Positions 1 to 8,304 are shown, numbered from the stretch's first letter. The stretch: 64,000 nt of DNA from CAYNRA01 sp046296415 (GCA_046296415.1 JBKBLN010000001.1:1-64000), one strand, 5' to 3'. The notes: generated by a model not told the origin, from the letters alone. Numbers and translations: made by a program.

Positions 1-171
1 AGAAAACAGGGTAATTTATCAAGAACAAGAAATCTTCGAGAGGGCTGGTTTTCTAACGAACGGCTCCTTCGGAGCCCCCCGTTTGTAGCCAATGTACAAG
101 ATTCACCCGCTAACGGATAAGCGCCGTTGGTGCGACCCGTTGGAGGTATTTATTTTTGAAGAAATGGTAGT
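1..171. repeat. Palindromic repeat array, left-edge copy
   Basis: This is a partial unit of the dispersed repeat that recurs at 4841-5975, 9715-10175 and 10811-11195. The hairpin core GGCTCCTTCGGAGCC lies at 62-76 and is followed by CCCCGTTTGTAGCC and the GCGCCGTTGGTGCGACC segment. Bases 1-78 match 5557-5634 base for base by eye, so the copy probably extends left of the window. No gene is seen here. The stretch 172-370 is AT-rich and holds only the 13-bp palindrome at 215-227. Confidence 0.85.
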
Positions 172-214
172 TGTATGATTCATTTTCTTTCCAAATCTTA
201 TAGATAAAAGCCAT

Positions 215-227
215 GACTAATTTAGTC
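215..227. promoter_or_regulatory. 13-bp perfect palindrome, possible operator (copy 1)
   Basis: GACTAATTTAGTC is two 6-bp inverted half-sites around one base. It lies about 145 bp upstream of the first gene of the cluster. The same 13 bases, preceded by AT in both places, occur at 6729-6741 between the XRE regulator gene and the leader-peptide genes. The shared site suggests a common DNA-binding protein. The XRE protein encoded at 6117-6488 is the nearest candidate, which is inference. Confidence 0.4.
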
Positions 228-370
228 CTACCATATATTGGTCTGTTCTATCAAAGTGTATATTTTTGATTTTATACACATCCGTTATTTAAAATGCCAT
301 TCCAATCAGATCGACAATAGTTATGATATTCTTTCAATCCTGAGGTGGCACTGGAAAAAAAACGATTAAA

Positions 371-1411
371 ATGAGGAGTACGCAACGGAGTTTTCTAATT
401 TCAATTCTTTGTTTGTTGATATTCAATACATTATATGCCCAAATACGTACGCTAGATATGGAAACAAACGAACCGATTCCTTTTGTCGAAATATATAGTG
501 AGGAAGGTATGTACTTAGGGAATTCAGATGAACAAGGTATAATATCGAGTCTTTTATTGGACAAAATAAAGGGAAACGCATCTATTAAGCGGATTCGATT
601 ACAGCAAATGACGTACGAAAAGGTTTATATGGATATATCGACATTTTTATCCAGTACAAAGGTTTACCTGAAACGGAAAGTCATTGATTTGGATGAATTG
701 ATCGTAAAGCCCACTGAAAAAAAATATGGGATACTACTTGAAGGATATTACCGTGGATATCAATTTAGTGGCCAAGATTTGGAATTTTACTCCGAAGGAA
801 AAGTTCAGCTCTATTATAAAAATGATTTCTCCGATGGGCTCAATAAACGAATAGAAGAACGGCATTATTATAACGAAAAAACAAAAAAAATAGGTAATTT
901 TACGATGAAAATGGTTGGACCTAATGTGCCCAATTTTAATGAAATTAACAAAGGAAAAAAGGTAACTATAAAGTCCTATTCTCAGGAAAAAAATGTCATA
1001 TCTATTGAAAATTTGAAATACGATATATTAAATCCTAAGAATATAAAAATTTTAGGAAATGAATCAAATATAAATTTTTATAATGATTCCTATATTTTTA
1101 ATTCTAGAAACGATTTGCAGATTCTAGGTAGGGATTTAATTTATTATAAAACTGCTCGTAATCTGAAATTTAAATGTAAGAAATGCAAAGATTTTCAAGA
1201 TTATTCTAGCGTCAACGAATTTTTTGTGACGGATATGAAAATAGTAGAGGAAAAGCCCAAGTGGTTTAAAGTCTATACTGGGGTCTCTGAAAACAGCCGT
1301 TTTCAAACCGAGTTCTGGAGAGAAGCAGAGAAAAATCCTTTTTTTGAGCCATTAGATGCACGGATTAGGAAAAAAATATCAGAGGATTTATCTCTTTACC
1401 CTGTGAAATAA
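371..1411 (+). CDS. Secreted protein with carboxypeptidase-regulatory-like N-terminus, paralogue of 3682-4752
   Basis: This 346-residue protein starts with a signal peptide (hydrophobic core about residues 8-22, ending in LYAQ). Next comes a short beta-rich stretch like the carboxypeptidase D regulatory-like domain of Bacteroidota secreted proteins: 'DMETNEPIPFVEIYSEEG', then 'LDELIVKP' near residue 110. The rest matches no family I know. It is clearly paralogous to the product of 3682-4752. Shared landmarks are GYYRGYQ/GYFRSYQ, E(F/I)xxYS(E/D)GxV, KR(I/L)EER, VGPNVPNFN/IGPPIPSVP and the C-terminal (V/I)EEKPKxFxxYTG. It is probably periplasmic or outer-membrane associated. Codon use is AT-rich, unlike the core genes beyond 11 kb. 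Function unknown. Confidence 0.8.
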   Translation: MRSTQRSFLISILCLLIFNTLYAQIRTLDMETNEPIPFVEIYSEEGMYLGNSDEQGIISSLLLDKIKGNASIKRIRLQQMTYEKVYMDISTFLSSTKVYLKRKVIDLDELIVKPTEKKYGILLEGYYRGYQFSGQDLEFYSEGKVQLYYKNDFSDGLNKRIEERHYYNEKTKKIGNFTMKMVGPNVPNFNEINKGKKVTIKSYSQEKNVISIENLKYDILNPKNIKILGNESNINFYNDSYIFNSRNDLQILGRDLIYYKTARNLKFKCKKCKDFQDYSSVNEFFVTDMKIVEEKPKWFKVYTGVSENSRFQTEFWREAEKNPFFEPLDARIRKKISEDLSLYPVK

Positions 1412-1423
1412 AATGTAAATTAA

Positions 1424-1621
1424 ATGATGAATAAATTCAAAAGGAAAATCTATTTGTATGCCTTTAGGAGCATTTTATTCTTAATTTTCAAAGGATTACT
1501 TATTTCCTGTAATTTTGGAAATAACAATGTAAATATAACAAATGTGAGTCTTGATGCTCAATCGACTTTTGATACCACCCATCATAAGTTAGAAAACAGT
1601 GATACAACTAAGGTCGAATGA
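1424..1621 (+). CDS. Small putative lipoprotein
   Basis: This 65-residue protein has a basic N-terminus, a hydrophobic stretch (about residues 17-28) and a lipobox-like LISC with the cysteine at residue 29. A short polar tail rich in Asn and Thr follows. It begins 12 bp after the secreted protein gene 371-1411 and is probably cotranscribed with it. The lipobox suggests anchoring in the inner or outer membrane. No homologue is recognised. The ORF is short and AT-rich, so its coding status rests on position and the lipobox. Confidence 0.5.
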   Translation: MMNKFKRKIYLYAFRSILFLIFKGLLISCNFGNNNVNITNVSLDAQSTFDTTHHKLENSDTTKVE

Positions 1622-1703
1622 GGTGAATATATTGATTGTTTAAGCCCAGTCATTAACTACTGATTAGTATGAATCGTAGAACGTTTAGATTGAATAGACA
1701 GGT

Positions 1704-2357
1704 ATGAAAAGGAAATATTTTTTCATTTGGGTATTTATCCTGTTTATCATGGTTACATTAGATATTTTAACAACAATGTATGAAAATGATGACTTTAAAT
1801 ATGAGCGTAATCCTATTCCACTTAAATATGGATTATCTATGTTTCAATTTTATATTTATTTATTACTATATCAAGTTCCCTATGTAGTTTGTTTTTACTT
1901 TCATGTCTTTCATTTTTCAATCTATTGGAAGAAGCCAGTAAACCCTTCATTTTTTGAAAATATTAGGACATATTTTTTTTCATTTCAATCTAATAAATCA
2001 ATTTTGTTATCATTTTTTTCAGCATTTGTTAATTTTTGGGGATTCTACTTTATACGTGTAAATACGATATATAGGTTTGTAGTTGTTCTACACAATTATG
2101 CCCAAATTTACTTTACGGAGTATATTTCAAATCTGTCATGGTATGATTTTACTGTTTTAAAGAAACCAATTCCAGTAGGTGATAATAAATTAGAAGAATT
2201 TATTATCTGGTATTATTTTACGGGAGTTCAAGGAAATGATAACATTAAACTAATTATTGAGATTTTACTTGGATTTTTCATAATATACTTCTTTTGTCGT
2301 GAATATTTTTTCTACCATTTTAATGATTTTATATTTTCTAAAAACAAAATTCATTAA
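1704..2357 (+). CDS. Uncharacterised multi-pass membrane protein
   Basis: This 217-residue protein has about four predicted membrane segments: residues 6-22, 45-70, 98-117 and the C-terminal 185-205. It is very rich in Phe, Tyr and Ile. No motif is recognised. It lies between the small lipoprotein gene and the DUF3267 zincin on the same strand, with 35 bp to the latter, so it may belong to the same transcript. The AT-rich coding sequence resembles its neighbours and differs from genes beyond 11 kb. It is a real ORF by length and context. Its function cannot be stated. Confidence 0.6.
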   Translation: MKRKYFFIWVFILFIMVTLDILTTMYENDDFKYERNPIPLKYGLSMFQFYIYLLLYQVPYVVCFYFHVFHFSIYWKKPVNPSFFENIRTYFFSFQSNKSILLSFFSAFVNFWGFYFIRVNTIYRFVVVLHNYAQIYFTEYISNLSWYDFTVLKKPIPVGDNKLEEFIIWYYFTGVQGNDNIKLIIEILLGFFIIYFFCREYFFYHFNDFIFSKNKIH

Positions 2358-2392
2358 TAGCTATTAAATATATTTTATAAATTTCTATTGAT

Positions 2393-2965
2393 ATGGATAA
2401 AATTCAATATAAGTCTTATTCTTTGATTTTGCTCGTTCTTTTGTTTGTGGTTGGTTGTATAATCTTATTGTTTTGGGTATATGATGTCTGTTGGCCGGAT
2501 CACTTTACCATTTCTCATGGACAAAAAATTGTGGGTTTTTGGGGGTATCATTTGATAACCGTGATTTTTTCAAGTTTATTTATTGGGGTAGCACTGCATG
2601 AGTTCACGCATGGCCTTACCATGTCCTATTTTTTAGGTTGGAAATGGGACTCCATCGAATTTGGATTTAGTTTTTCGTCTTTGTACGCTTTTTGTCACTG
2701 CAAATGCCCTCTTTTGCGCAATCAGTATCTTATTTGCGTTCTCATGCCAACGCTGGTTTTGGGTCTTTTGCCCATTGTATTTGGAATAGGTATTGGTAGC
2801 TTGTATCTGTTTCTTTTTGGAGTTTTTCAATTTTTTAGTGGCTTTATGGATTTATATATTGCTTTAACGCTTCTCAATGTGCCCGTTACTGCTTGTGTAA
2901 TAGATCATCCCAAAAAGGTAGGATATCAATTGGTCTTCAAAGGGAGTGATATATCTATTCACTAA
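2393..2965 (+). CDS. DUF3267-type membrane zinc metalloprotease
   Basis: This 190-residue membrane protein has the zincin motif HEFTH at residues 69-73 inside a membrane segment (the HExxH of metalloproteases). It also has three or four further hydrophobic segments and a C-terminal 'CVIDHPKK' near residue 171 that could supply another metal ligand. This layout matches the DUF3267 family of putative intramembrane zincins, which are small multi-pass proteins. Substrate unknown. In this cluster it could process or protect against secreted peptides, but that is inference from the CPBP proteases in the next cluster. Fold and motif are well supported; the role is not. Confidence 0.75.
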   Translation: MDKIQYKSYSLILLVLLFVVGCIILLFWVYDVCWPDHFTISHGQKIVGFWGYHLITVIFSSLFIGVALHEFTHGLTMSYFLGWKWDSIEFGFSFSSLYAFCHCKCPLLRNQYLICVLMPTLVLGLLPIVFGIGIGSLYLFLFGVFQFFSGFMDLYIALTLLNVPVTACVIDHPKKVGYQLVFKGSDISIH

Positions 2966-3077
2966 ACTATTAGTCAGTAAAATTAAATAATCAAATAGGA
3001 TCCAATGTAAAAATTAACTCAAGCGGTATAAATTAAAGATATGGATTCTTGAATTGATAATTTTGTAGTATAAATTT

Positions 3078-3209
3078 ATGAAAAATAATTACCCTAAGCT
3101 TATCAGAGTATTTTTTTGTATTTGTATATTAATATTCATTTTAGGGCGAATGTATAATCATGGTTATACTTGAGTTGATCGTTCGGTTCATAATTTTAGG
3201 TCTAATTAA
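3078..3209 (+). pseudogene. Broken copy of a 43-residue one-span membrane protein
   Basis: From ATG at 3078 the frame reads 31 codons to a TGA at 3171-3173, then stays open for 11 more codons to TAA at 3207-3209. Read through, it gives 43 residues, the same length as the intact protein at 8305-8436, and aligns without gaps. The shared end is RMYNHGYT[stop]VDRSVHN against RLYNHGYIWVERAVHN. The stop replaces the Trp codon TGG by one base change (G to A). Both have a basic N-terminus and one membrane span. The wider gap 2966-3556 is AT-rich and holds nothing else I can support. Confidence 0.6.
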
Positions 3210-3556
3210 TGTCGTTTAGTTGGCTAATAAACATTATTTCTACGTAAGTTTTATTATTATTGAATAAAAATATTGTTATTTATAATAAAAATATGAATTT
3301 TTTAAGTTACTTCATCTTTTAGAAACAAGGCTCGGTTCAAAGGATAATTATTCGAAAATTAATGAAGTGAGATTAGTAGAATTAATTATGGCTATGAGAA
3401 GTGAATGATTGACAAGTTATCTTAAACGTTGGTTTTCGGTTTCAAAAGCAGAATGATATCAACCTTTAATTGTTTATCATTTTAATATAGTAATTATTTC
3501 ATAAACAAAGAAAAGAAGAATTTTGAGCTACTTAAAACTCATATGTTAAAGCATAT

Positions 3557-3670
3557 ATGGAAAATAATCATTTCAAACGCAAAGATGTAATCAAATTTAT
3601 TATTTCTGCAGTAATAACTAGAATTATAGTAAATAACTGGGATCAAATTAAAGAAATTGTATTTAAATAA
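3557..3670 (+). CDS. Small ORF of 37 residues
   Basis: An ATG-initiated ORF of 37 residues begins MENNHFKRKDVIKFIISAVI and ends with IKEIVFK. It has a basic N-terminus and a short hydrophobic middle and ends 11 bp before the next gene. No homologue is recognised and no clear Shine-Dalgarno site is visible. It is listed because neighbouring clusters contain several proteins of this size and type. It could be a chance ORF in AT-rich DNA. Confidence 0.3.
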   Translation: MENNHFKRKDVIKFIISAVITRIIVNNWDQIKEIVFK

Positions 3671-3681
3671 ATTCCATAATA

Positions 3682-4752
3682 ATGCAGATGCTAGAAATAG
3701 ATTTAGATGATCAGGTAAGCAAGATTCAATTATTATCGAATGATCCGTTTAAGTGGAGATGCTTTTTTCTAGCAATACTACTACCGTTTTTGTCATCTGC
3801 GCAAATTGTGGTTTCCAATGAGAAAGGGAAGGCGATTGCCTATGTAGAGGTCCGAAAAATGAATGGGGCATTGATTGCCCTGAGCACATATAAGGGAGAA
3901 ATTTCATTTCGAGCATTTGATAAAGCGGCTGTTTCGGAAGCCGATAGTGTTCGGTTTGTGCATCCGGGATTTGAACCGGTTTTCATGAGCGTATCGGCAG
4001 TAAAAAAACTATCCATCGTGAGGCTCACGCCTAAGGCAATTTTACTTGACGAGATTCGCGTGGTTGCCAAACGCTCGGTTAAGTACATTTGTTTGACCGG
4101 ATATTTTCGTTCTTATCAACGAACCAACGAAGAAATTACCTCTTATTCCGACGGTCAAGTAGCGATTTTATTTGATTTGGATTTGCGTGAGATGATTGGC
4201 AATAAGCGGTTGGAGGAACGGTCATGGGTCCGGTTCAATGAAAAAAAAGAATTTCCACTATTTAACGTAATTGGTCCCCCCATTCCTAGTGTACCCGACC
4301 GTTCTTTATCTCCGGTAAAACAGGATGCCGGGTATTGGATTCTGGATACCCCGCACATTCATGCGGACAATCAACCGATACACCGAAAAAGTGCTATTGG
4401 TGAATCCCATCACGACTATCACCATGAGAAGTTTTACTTCAAGTCGCATGGCTCGGACCAACTGGGGTTGGAAAACTTAAAATTTCATCAAGAAATTCGC
4501 AAATACCGAATGAAAAGACGGAGTGAAGTTGATTTTGCTTCCATCGAGGTTGTTTGGGAGTTTGTTGTGGAGCAAGTAGATTATATTGAAGAAAAGCCAA
4601 AGGGTTTCTCGGATTACACAGGCTTTCGTGATAGAAGCGCTTATTCAACACGCTTTTGCGAAAAGAAGGATTCTGACCGTTCCTTTTGGTTGACTTTTGA
4701 TATACTTCAGTCAACCAAAAATCTTACGGAACTACCTAATAGTAAACGTTAA
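3682..4752 (+). CDS. Secreted protein, paralogue of 371-1411
   Basis: This 356-residue protein carries a hydrophobic signal (about residues 26-40, ending SSAQ), then a carboxypeptidase-regulatory-like segment (IVVSNEKGKAIAYVEVRKM; LLDEIRVVAK near residue 115), then the same unnamed domain as 371-1411. The signal is preceded by about 25 unusual residues, so the annotated ATG may be too far upstream, but no later ATG precedes the signal. Its GC content is higher than its paralogue's, so the pair has diverged in base use, as if one copy came from another background. The last codons lie about 90 bp before the repeat array. Function unknown; probably cell-envelope located. Confidence 0.75.
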   Translation: MQMLEIDLDDQVSKIQLLSNDPFKWRCFFLAILLPFLSSAQIVVSNEKGKAIAYVEVRKMNGALIALSTYKGEISFRAFDKAAVSEADSVRFVHPGFEPVFMSVSAVKKLSIVRLTPKAILLDEIRVVAKRSVKYICLTGYFRSYQRTNEEITSYSDGQVAILFDLDLREMIGNKRLEERSWVRFNEKKEFPLFNVIGPPIPSVPDRSLSPVKQDAGYWILDTPHIHADNQPIHRKSAIGESHHDYHHEKFYFKSHGSDQLGLENLKFHQEIRKYRMKRRSEVDFASIEVVWEFVVEQVDYIEEKPKGFSDYTGFRDRSAYSTRFCEKKDSDRSFWLTFDILQSTKNLTELPNSKR

Positions 4753-4840
4753 TTAGTAAGATTCGTCAAAAACCGCAGCGGAGCCTCCTATTTATCCAAT
4801 CGTTTATTTTCTAGTTGTTCGAATGTAAAATGTAATTTGG

Positions 4841-5975
4841 CACTATCGGGTCGCACCTACGGCGCTTTATGGGGTGTGGTGAAATTATCGTTATTCTACA
4901 AATGGGGGGCTCCGAAGGAGCCATTTAGAGCCAATTCACGATTTAATTTGTGAAAAACAAGGTAATCTATCGAGGTGAATAAAGCCATGAGGAAGTTTGA
5001 TGATTGAACCACTGGTTACAAGGGTGCCATTCGATGGTGATTAGCTCCCTCGGAGCCCTCCGTTTGTAGCCAAATGGTGGTGCACCCCGTTACCGGACAA
5101 GCGCCGTCGGTGCGACGCATTGGAAGCATTCATTTTTGAAAAAATGGGATTTGGGGCGATGGAGGAATACAATGGTGTGGGCCTACGGGCCGCTCCGAAG
5201 GAGCTTAGGTTGTTTTTGGGCCTGGGATGTTGCTACAAACGGGCGGCTCCGAAGGAGCCATGAGATGTCGGCAATTATTACAATTTGTAAAAAATAGGGT
5301 AAACTATCGAGGTGAGAAAAACCCCGAGGAGGCTGATTGGCTAACGAACGGCTCCTTCGGAGCCCCCCGTTTGTAGCCAATGTACAAGATTCACCCGCAA
5401 GCGGACAAGCGCCGTCGGTGCGACCCGTTGGAGGTATTCATTTTTGAAAAAATGGGTATTGGGTCGATGGAGGAATACAATGGTGTGGGCCTACGCTGTT
5501 GCTACAAACGGGCGGCTCCGAAGGAGCCATGAGATGTCGATGATCGTTACAGTTTTAGAAAACAGGGTAATTTATCAAGAACAAGAAATCTTCGAGAGGG
5601 CTGGTTTTCTAACGAACGGCTCCTTCGGAGCCCTCCGTTTGTAGCCAAATGGTGGTGCATCCCGATACCGGACAAGCGCCGTAGGTGCGACCCGTAGGAA
5701 GTATATATTTTTGAAGAAATGGGTTTTAGGTCGATAGGGTAAGACAATGGTGTGGCTTACGGGCGCCTCCGAAGGAGCCATGAGATGTCGGCAATTATTA
5801 CAATTTGCAAAAAATTAGGATAATCGATCGAAACAAGGAAAAGCTCCGAGGATAGTGACTTGTCAACGAACGGCTCCTTCGGAGCCCCCCGTTTGTAGCC
5901 AATGTACAAGATTCACCCGCTAGCGTACAAGCGCCGTCGGTGCGACCCGTTGATGATATTTATTTTTCAGGAAAT
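4841..5975. repeat. Main palindromic repeat array
   Basis: This is a gene-free tandem array of alternating segments. Hairpin cores GGCTCCGAAGGAGCC or its complement lie at about 4908, 5043 (variant), 5191 (variant), 5245, 5350, 5514, 5618, 5764 (variant) and 5872. The spacing of equivalent units is about 250-270 bp. Within a unit, GCTACAAACGGG plus the hairpin (5232-5259) is inverted at 5350-5377, enclosing about 90 bp that begins ATGAGATGTCGG. A second inverted pair is GTCGCACCTACGGCGC (4850) and GCGCCGTCGGTGCGAC (5101). Short ORFs across the array are products of the repeat, not genes. Bases 4753-4840 and 5976-6116 hold only degenerate fragments of the motif. Confidence 0.9.
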
Positions 5976-6116
5976 TCGTTTTTGGGCGATGGTGGGTGAT
6001 GATAATGGGGATTGACAAGGATTGTTTCTATTCATAATCTATCGAATCCAGAAAAGCCACGGGAGAATTTGATTTTTAACCATCGACCCCTACGGAGTCG
6101 CCTGTTTTTTTGCCCG

Positions 6117-6488
6117 TCAAGACGGGACATTCTTTTCCTTGAGCTGATTTAGAACTTCCAATTGCTTTTTTAAATCCGTTATTTCATTCTCGAGTTCTTG
6201 AATTTTGTTTTGATACATGTTCTGTAATTGCGGTCGAATTTCGGCTACTTGGACTTTCAAATTGCCCTGATTCAGTGGTAGCTGGTTGACTTCAAGTAAG
6301 AGAAACTCATCAGCCGAAAGGCCGAAAAGGGCAGCTAATTGCTGGATTCTGTCGTGTGGGATATCGATCTGTCCTCTTTCGATTTTAGAATAGGTTGACT
6401 GCGTGATACCCAATTGCATGGCCATGTATTCTTGTGAAAGCTCTAGCCACTCCCGGTATTTTCGTATCTTTTTTCCTAGTTGAATCAT
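6117..6488 (-). CDS. XRE-family transcriptional regulator with C-terminal coiled coil
   Basis: A 123-residue protein with an N-terminal helix-turn-helix of the Cro/XRE type: IRKYREWLELSQEYMA, then GITQSTYSKIERGQIDIP, about residues 8-62. A linker follows, then a heptad-rich C-terminus (about residues 92-118, NKIQELENEITDLKKQLEVL) likely to form a dimerising coiled coil. The start at 6488 (MIQLGKKIRK) is preferred. An upstream in-frame ATG at 6533 would add a hydrophobic stretch that does not suit this family. It is divergent from the leader-peptide cluster across 374 bp that contains the 13-bp palindrome at 6729-6741, so it is a likely local regulator. The rest of that intergenic stretch shows no other clear element. 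Confidence 0.85.
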   Translation of the reverse strand: MIQLGKKIRKYREWLELSQEYMAMQLGITQSTYSKIERGQIDIPHDRIQQLAALFGLSADEFLLLEVNQLPLNQGNLKVQVAEIRPQLQNMYQNKIQELENEITDLKKQLEVLNQLKEKNVPS

Positions 6489-6728
6489 GAGGTAAGTTAG
6501 AAAGCAAACCAGGAAATATACAAATGCACACAACGTAAATCGTACAAAAACGCACTTAAACTACGTCAACGATCAATTTAGTATGTCAAAGAATCCTACC
6601 TACATCGAACATGGTGAGCCCATGGCAACCATACCCACGAATGCGCAAAGGCATGCAAGCGAATTTTTGTTGTAGGGAAATCTCGATAAAAAGATTGGAA
6701 AAAATCAACCGTTATAGAAATTTTCAAT

Positions 6729-6741
6729 GACTAATTTAGTC
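6729..6741. promoter_or_regulatory. 13-bp perfect palindrome, possible operator (copy 2)
   Basis: The sequence GACTAATTTAGTC is identical to 215-227. It sits between the divergent XRE gene and the leader-peptide genes, 122 bp before the first peptide start, a usual place for an XRE operator. The assignment to the XRE regulator is inference. Confidence 0.45.
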
Positions 6742-6862
6742 GTAAATAAATTTTGACAATAATTCGAAAGATCATATTTTTCGTTCAACCAATCACCACT
6801 GCACGTCGGCTGGGTGAGGGAAGGGTTGGGAGTTATAATTTTAATTTAAAAATGAATGAATA

Positions 6863-7060
6863 ATGAACGATCTCATTGCGAAAAACTTAAATCTAAAAGA
6901 ACTTGATTTAACGGAAAAGAATTCTATTTCAGGAGGTGGTCTCAAGTGGATTGTCGAAATTGGCCTCGCAATAGGAGTGTCTGCTTGGGAGAGTTGGGAA
7001 GATATTAGACAAGGTTGGAGTGATGGAAACAGCGGAAAACCACCACGTCACAACAAATAA
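6863..7060 (+). CDS. Bacteriocin-like peptide precursor with double-glycine leader
   Basis: This 65-residue peptide has an N-terminal leader MNDLIAKNLNLKELDLTEK followed by NSISGGG (glycines at residues 24-26). That is the pattern of double-glycine leaders (Leu, acidic and hydrophobic positions before GG) cut by peptidase-containing ABC exporters. The remainder, from LKWIVEIGLAIGVSAW, is a short amphipathic or hydrophobic stretch with several Trp, then a charged tail, like class II bacteriocins or secreted signalling peptides. A second leader-like peptide, CPBP proteases and a broken HlyD gene follow. A mature function (killing or signalling) is inferred from this context only. Confidence 0.6.
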   Translation: MNDLIAKNLNLKELDLTEKNSISGGGLKWIVEIGLAIGVSAWESWEDIRQGWSDGNSGKPPRHNK

Positions 7061-7066
7061 TCTGTA

Positions 7067-7195
7067 ATGAGCAAAAAGTATAAAATTTTTTGTGTTACAA
7101 GAGGTATAATTATCTTTTTTTTAGTGTATTTTTTTATGAAATATTCACCTGATATAGTAAGAAACATTTTAATGTTATTTAATTATGAAAAATAG
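7067..7195 (+). CDS. Small one-span membrane protein, possible immunity protein
   Basis: A 42-residue ORF starts at ATG 7067, seven bases after the stop of the leader peptide gene, and overlaps the start of the next peptide gene (7185) by 11 bp. It has a basic N-terminus (MSKKYK), one hydrophobic span (about residues 13-24) and a short C-terminal part. The tight packing between two peptide genes suggests translational coupling. Small membrane proteins beside bacteriocin genes are often immunity proteins, so that role is plausible but unproved. Length and one-span layout resemble the 43-residue protein at 8305-8436, though sequence similarity is not convincing. Confidence 0.45.
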   Translation: MSKKYKIFCVTRGIIIFFLVYFFMKYSPDIVRNILMLFNYEK

Positions 7196-7373
7196 AATTA
7201 TTGAGTCTAATATGTTAACTCAACTTTCAGCAGAAGAAAAAGCAAAAATTACTGGAGTTGAGACTGGATGGTACTGGGTTTTTTATGGCCTTTGCTGGAT
7301 TAATCATGCTGGATCAAAAGGAAGTTCTGGTGCTTATCATGATTATAATTCTAAGTATAAATTTGGGAAATAA
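7185..7373 (+). CDS. Second bacteriocin-like peptide precursor
   Basis: This 62-residue peptide has a leader-like N-terminus with MLTQLSAEEKAKITGVE at residues 10-26. It follows the 'L..LS.EE...ITG' pattern of double-glycine-type leaders, but the second glycine is Val here. The presumed mature part is small, rich in Trp, Tyr, Gly and Ser (TGWYWVFYGLCW) and ends in a basic tail. It partly overlaps the 42-residue membrane-protein ORF, which suggests one transcript with 6863-7060. Exporter processing is inferred from the leader only. The variant cleavage position may mean a different protease or a decayed gene. Confidence 0.5.
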   Translation: MKNRIIESNMLTQLSAEEKAKITGVETGWYWVFYGLCWINHAGSKGSSGAYHDYNSKYKFGK

Positions 7374-7489
7374 ACAATAATAAAAAAATATTGATGTGTG
7401 ATTGATGATCATACATCAATATTTTTTTATTAAGTGTTGATGAGAAATTTAATAATAAAATTATCGTTAAAATAAATTATTAAAAGTTA

Positions 7490-7939
7490 ATGTTGAGGAA
7501 GCTTTATGATCATCCATTTTATTATAGACTGTTGTTTTTATATATTGTATCCATACTAAATGGTCTATTGTTTAATTCTATTACAAATTATTTTTCTTTA
7601 AATTATGAAAATAATTATAGTTTAAATGTTTCAATTATTCAGAAATTTTTTATTTTGATCCTATTCGGTCCTGCCTTAGAAACTATAATTTTCCAGTATC
7701 TTCCAATACAATTTACTAGGAAATTTTTTTTTAATGACTATGTTCCAGTCATTGTATCTGCCTTTATTTTCTCAATTGTTCACTACTATAATTTTGTGTA
7801 TGTTTTGATGACATTTATTGGCGGTTTAATACTTGGTAGTGTATATATTTTATCTGAAAATTACAAAAAAATTCCTGTAATTTATACTTTTATTTTTCAT
7901 AGCCTTTATAATTTATTTGGATTTATATTTATTGAATAG
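7490..7939 (+). CDS. CPBP-family intramembrane protease homologue
   Basis: A 149-residue membrane protein with the three CPBP (Abi/CAAX-like) motifs in order: ETIIFQ at 64-69 (motif 1, normally EExxxR), FSIVH at 94-98 (FxxxH) and HSLYN at 137-141 (HxxxN). The usual second Glu and the Arg of motif 1 are replaced, so activity is uncertain. The protein is short for the family and has about four membrane spans. CPBP proteins are known to accompany class II bacteriocin genes and some give self-immunity. The neighbouring leader peptides make that role plausible here. It is a separate gene 116 bp after the second peptide. Confidence 0.75.
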   Translation: MLRKLYDHPFYYRLLFLYIVSILNGLLFNSITNYFSLNYENNYSLNVSIIQKFFILILFGPALETIIFQYLPIQFTRKFFFNDYVPVIVSAFIFSIVHYYNFVYVLMTFIGGLILGSVYILSENYKKIPVIYTFIFHSLYNLFGFIFIE

Positions 7940-8304
7940 TTTTACTATTTATTTCCTATTAAGCTTGGTGGTAGTTCTTGTGGCTAAATATGGAACATAT
8001 AATAGTCTATTTTATAGGGCCATAGGTAAATAAATCAATTGTAAATTTATTATATATTTATACTTAAACGAATAAGTTTTTAAGTTTGATTAAATTACTA
8101 CTTTGGTTTTTAACAATTTATGTGATATTAATTAATCCATTTCAAAATTATTATGAATTTCTGTATCTATGGGTCAAATTATCAACACTTTTTTATTCAC
8201 AATCAGGTAATAGGATCTGTATCAGTATTAACTCTTTATTAGAATTGCCGGCAAACGATTATTTTAGTAATATATTGATTTGTTTTATTGTAGATATAAT
8301 AAAA

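Noticed and set aside
5183..5781. Short ORFs across the repeat arrays (also 9668-10075 and 10986-11259)
   Set aside because: They share the same translated phrases because they are the same repeat read in different frames. They start and stop at repeat boundaries and have no independent support.
6583..6675. 30-codon ORF (MSKNPTYIEHGEPMATIPTN...) between the XRE gene and the palindrome
   Set aside because: No recognised similarity, no visible ribosome site and no partner; it may be chance or a relic.
8086..8304. N-terminal extension of the 43-residue protein from TTG 8086
   Set aside because: No counterpart in the homologous copy at 3078, weak start codon, random-looking hydrophobic sequence.
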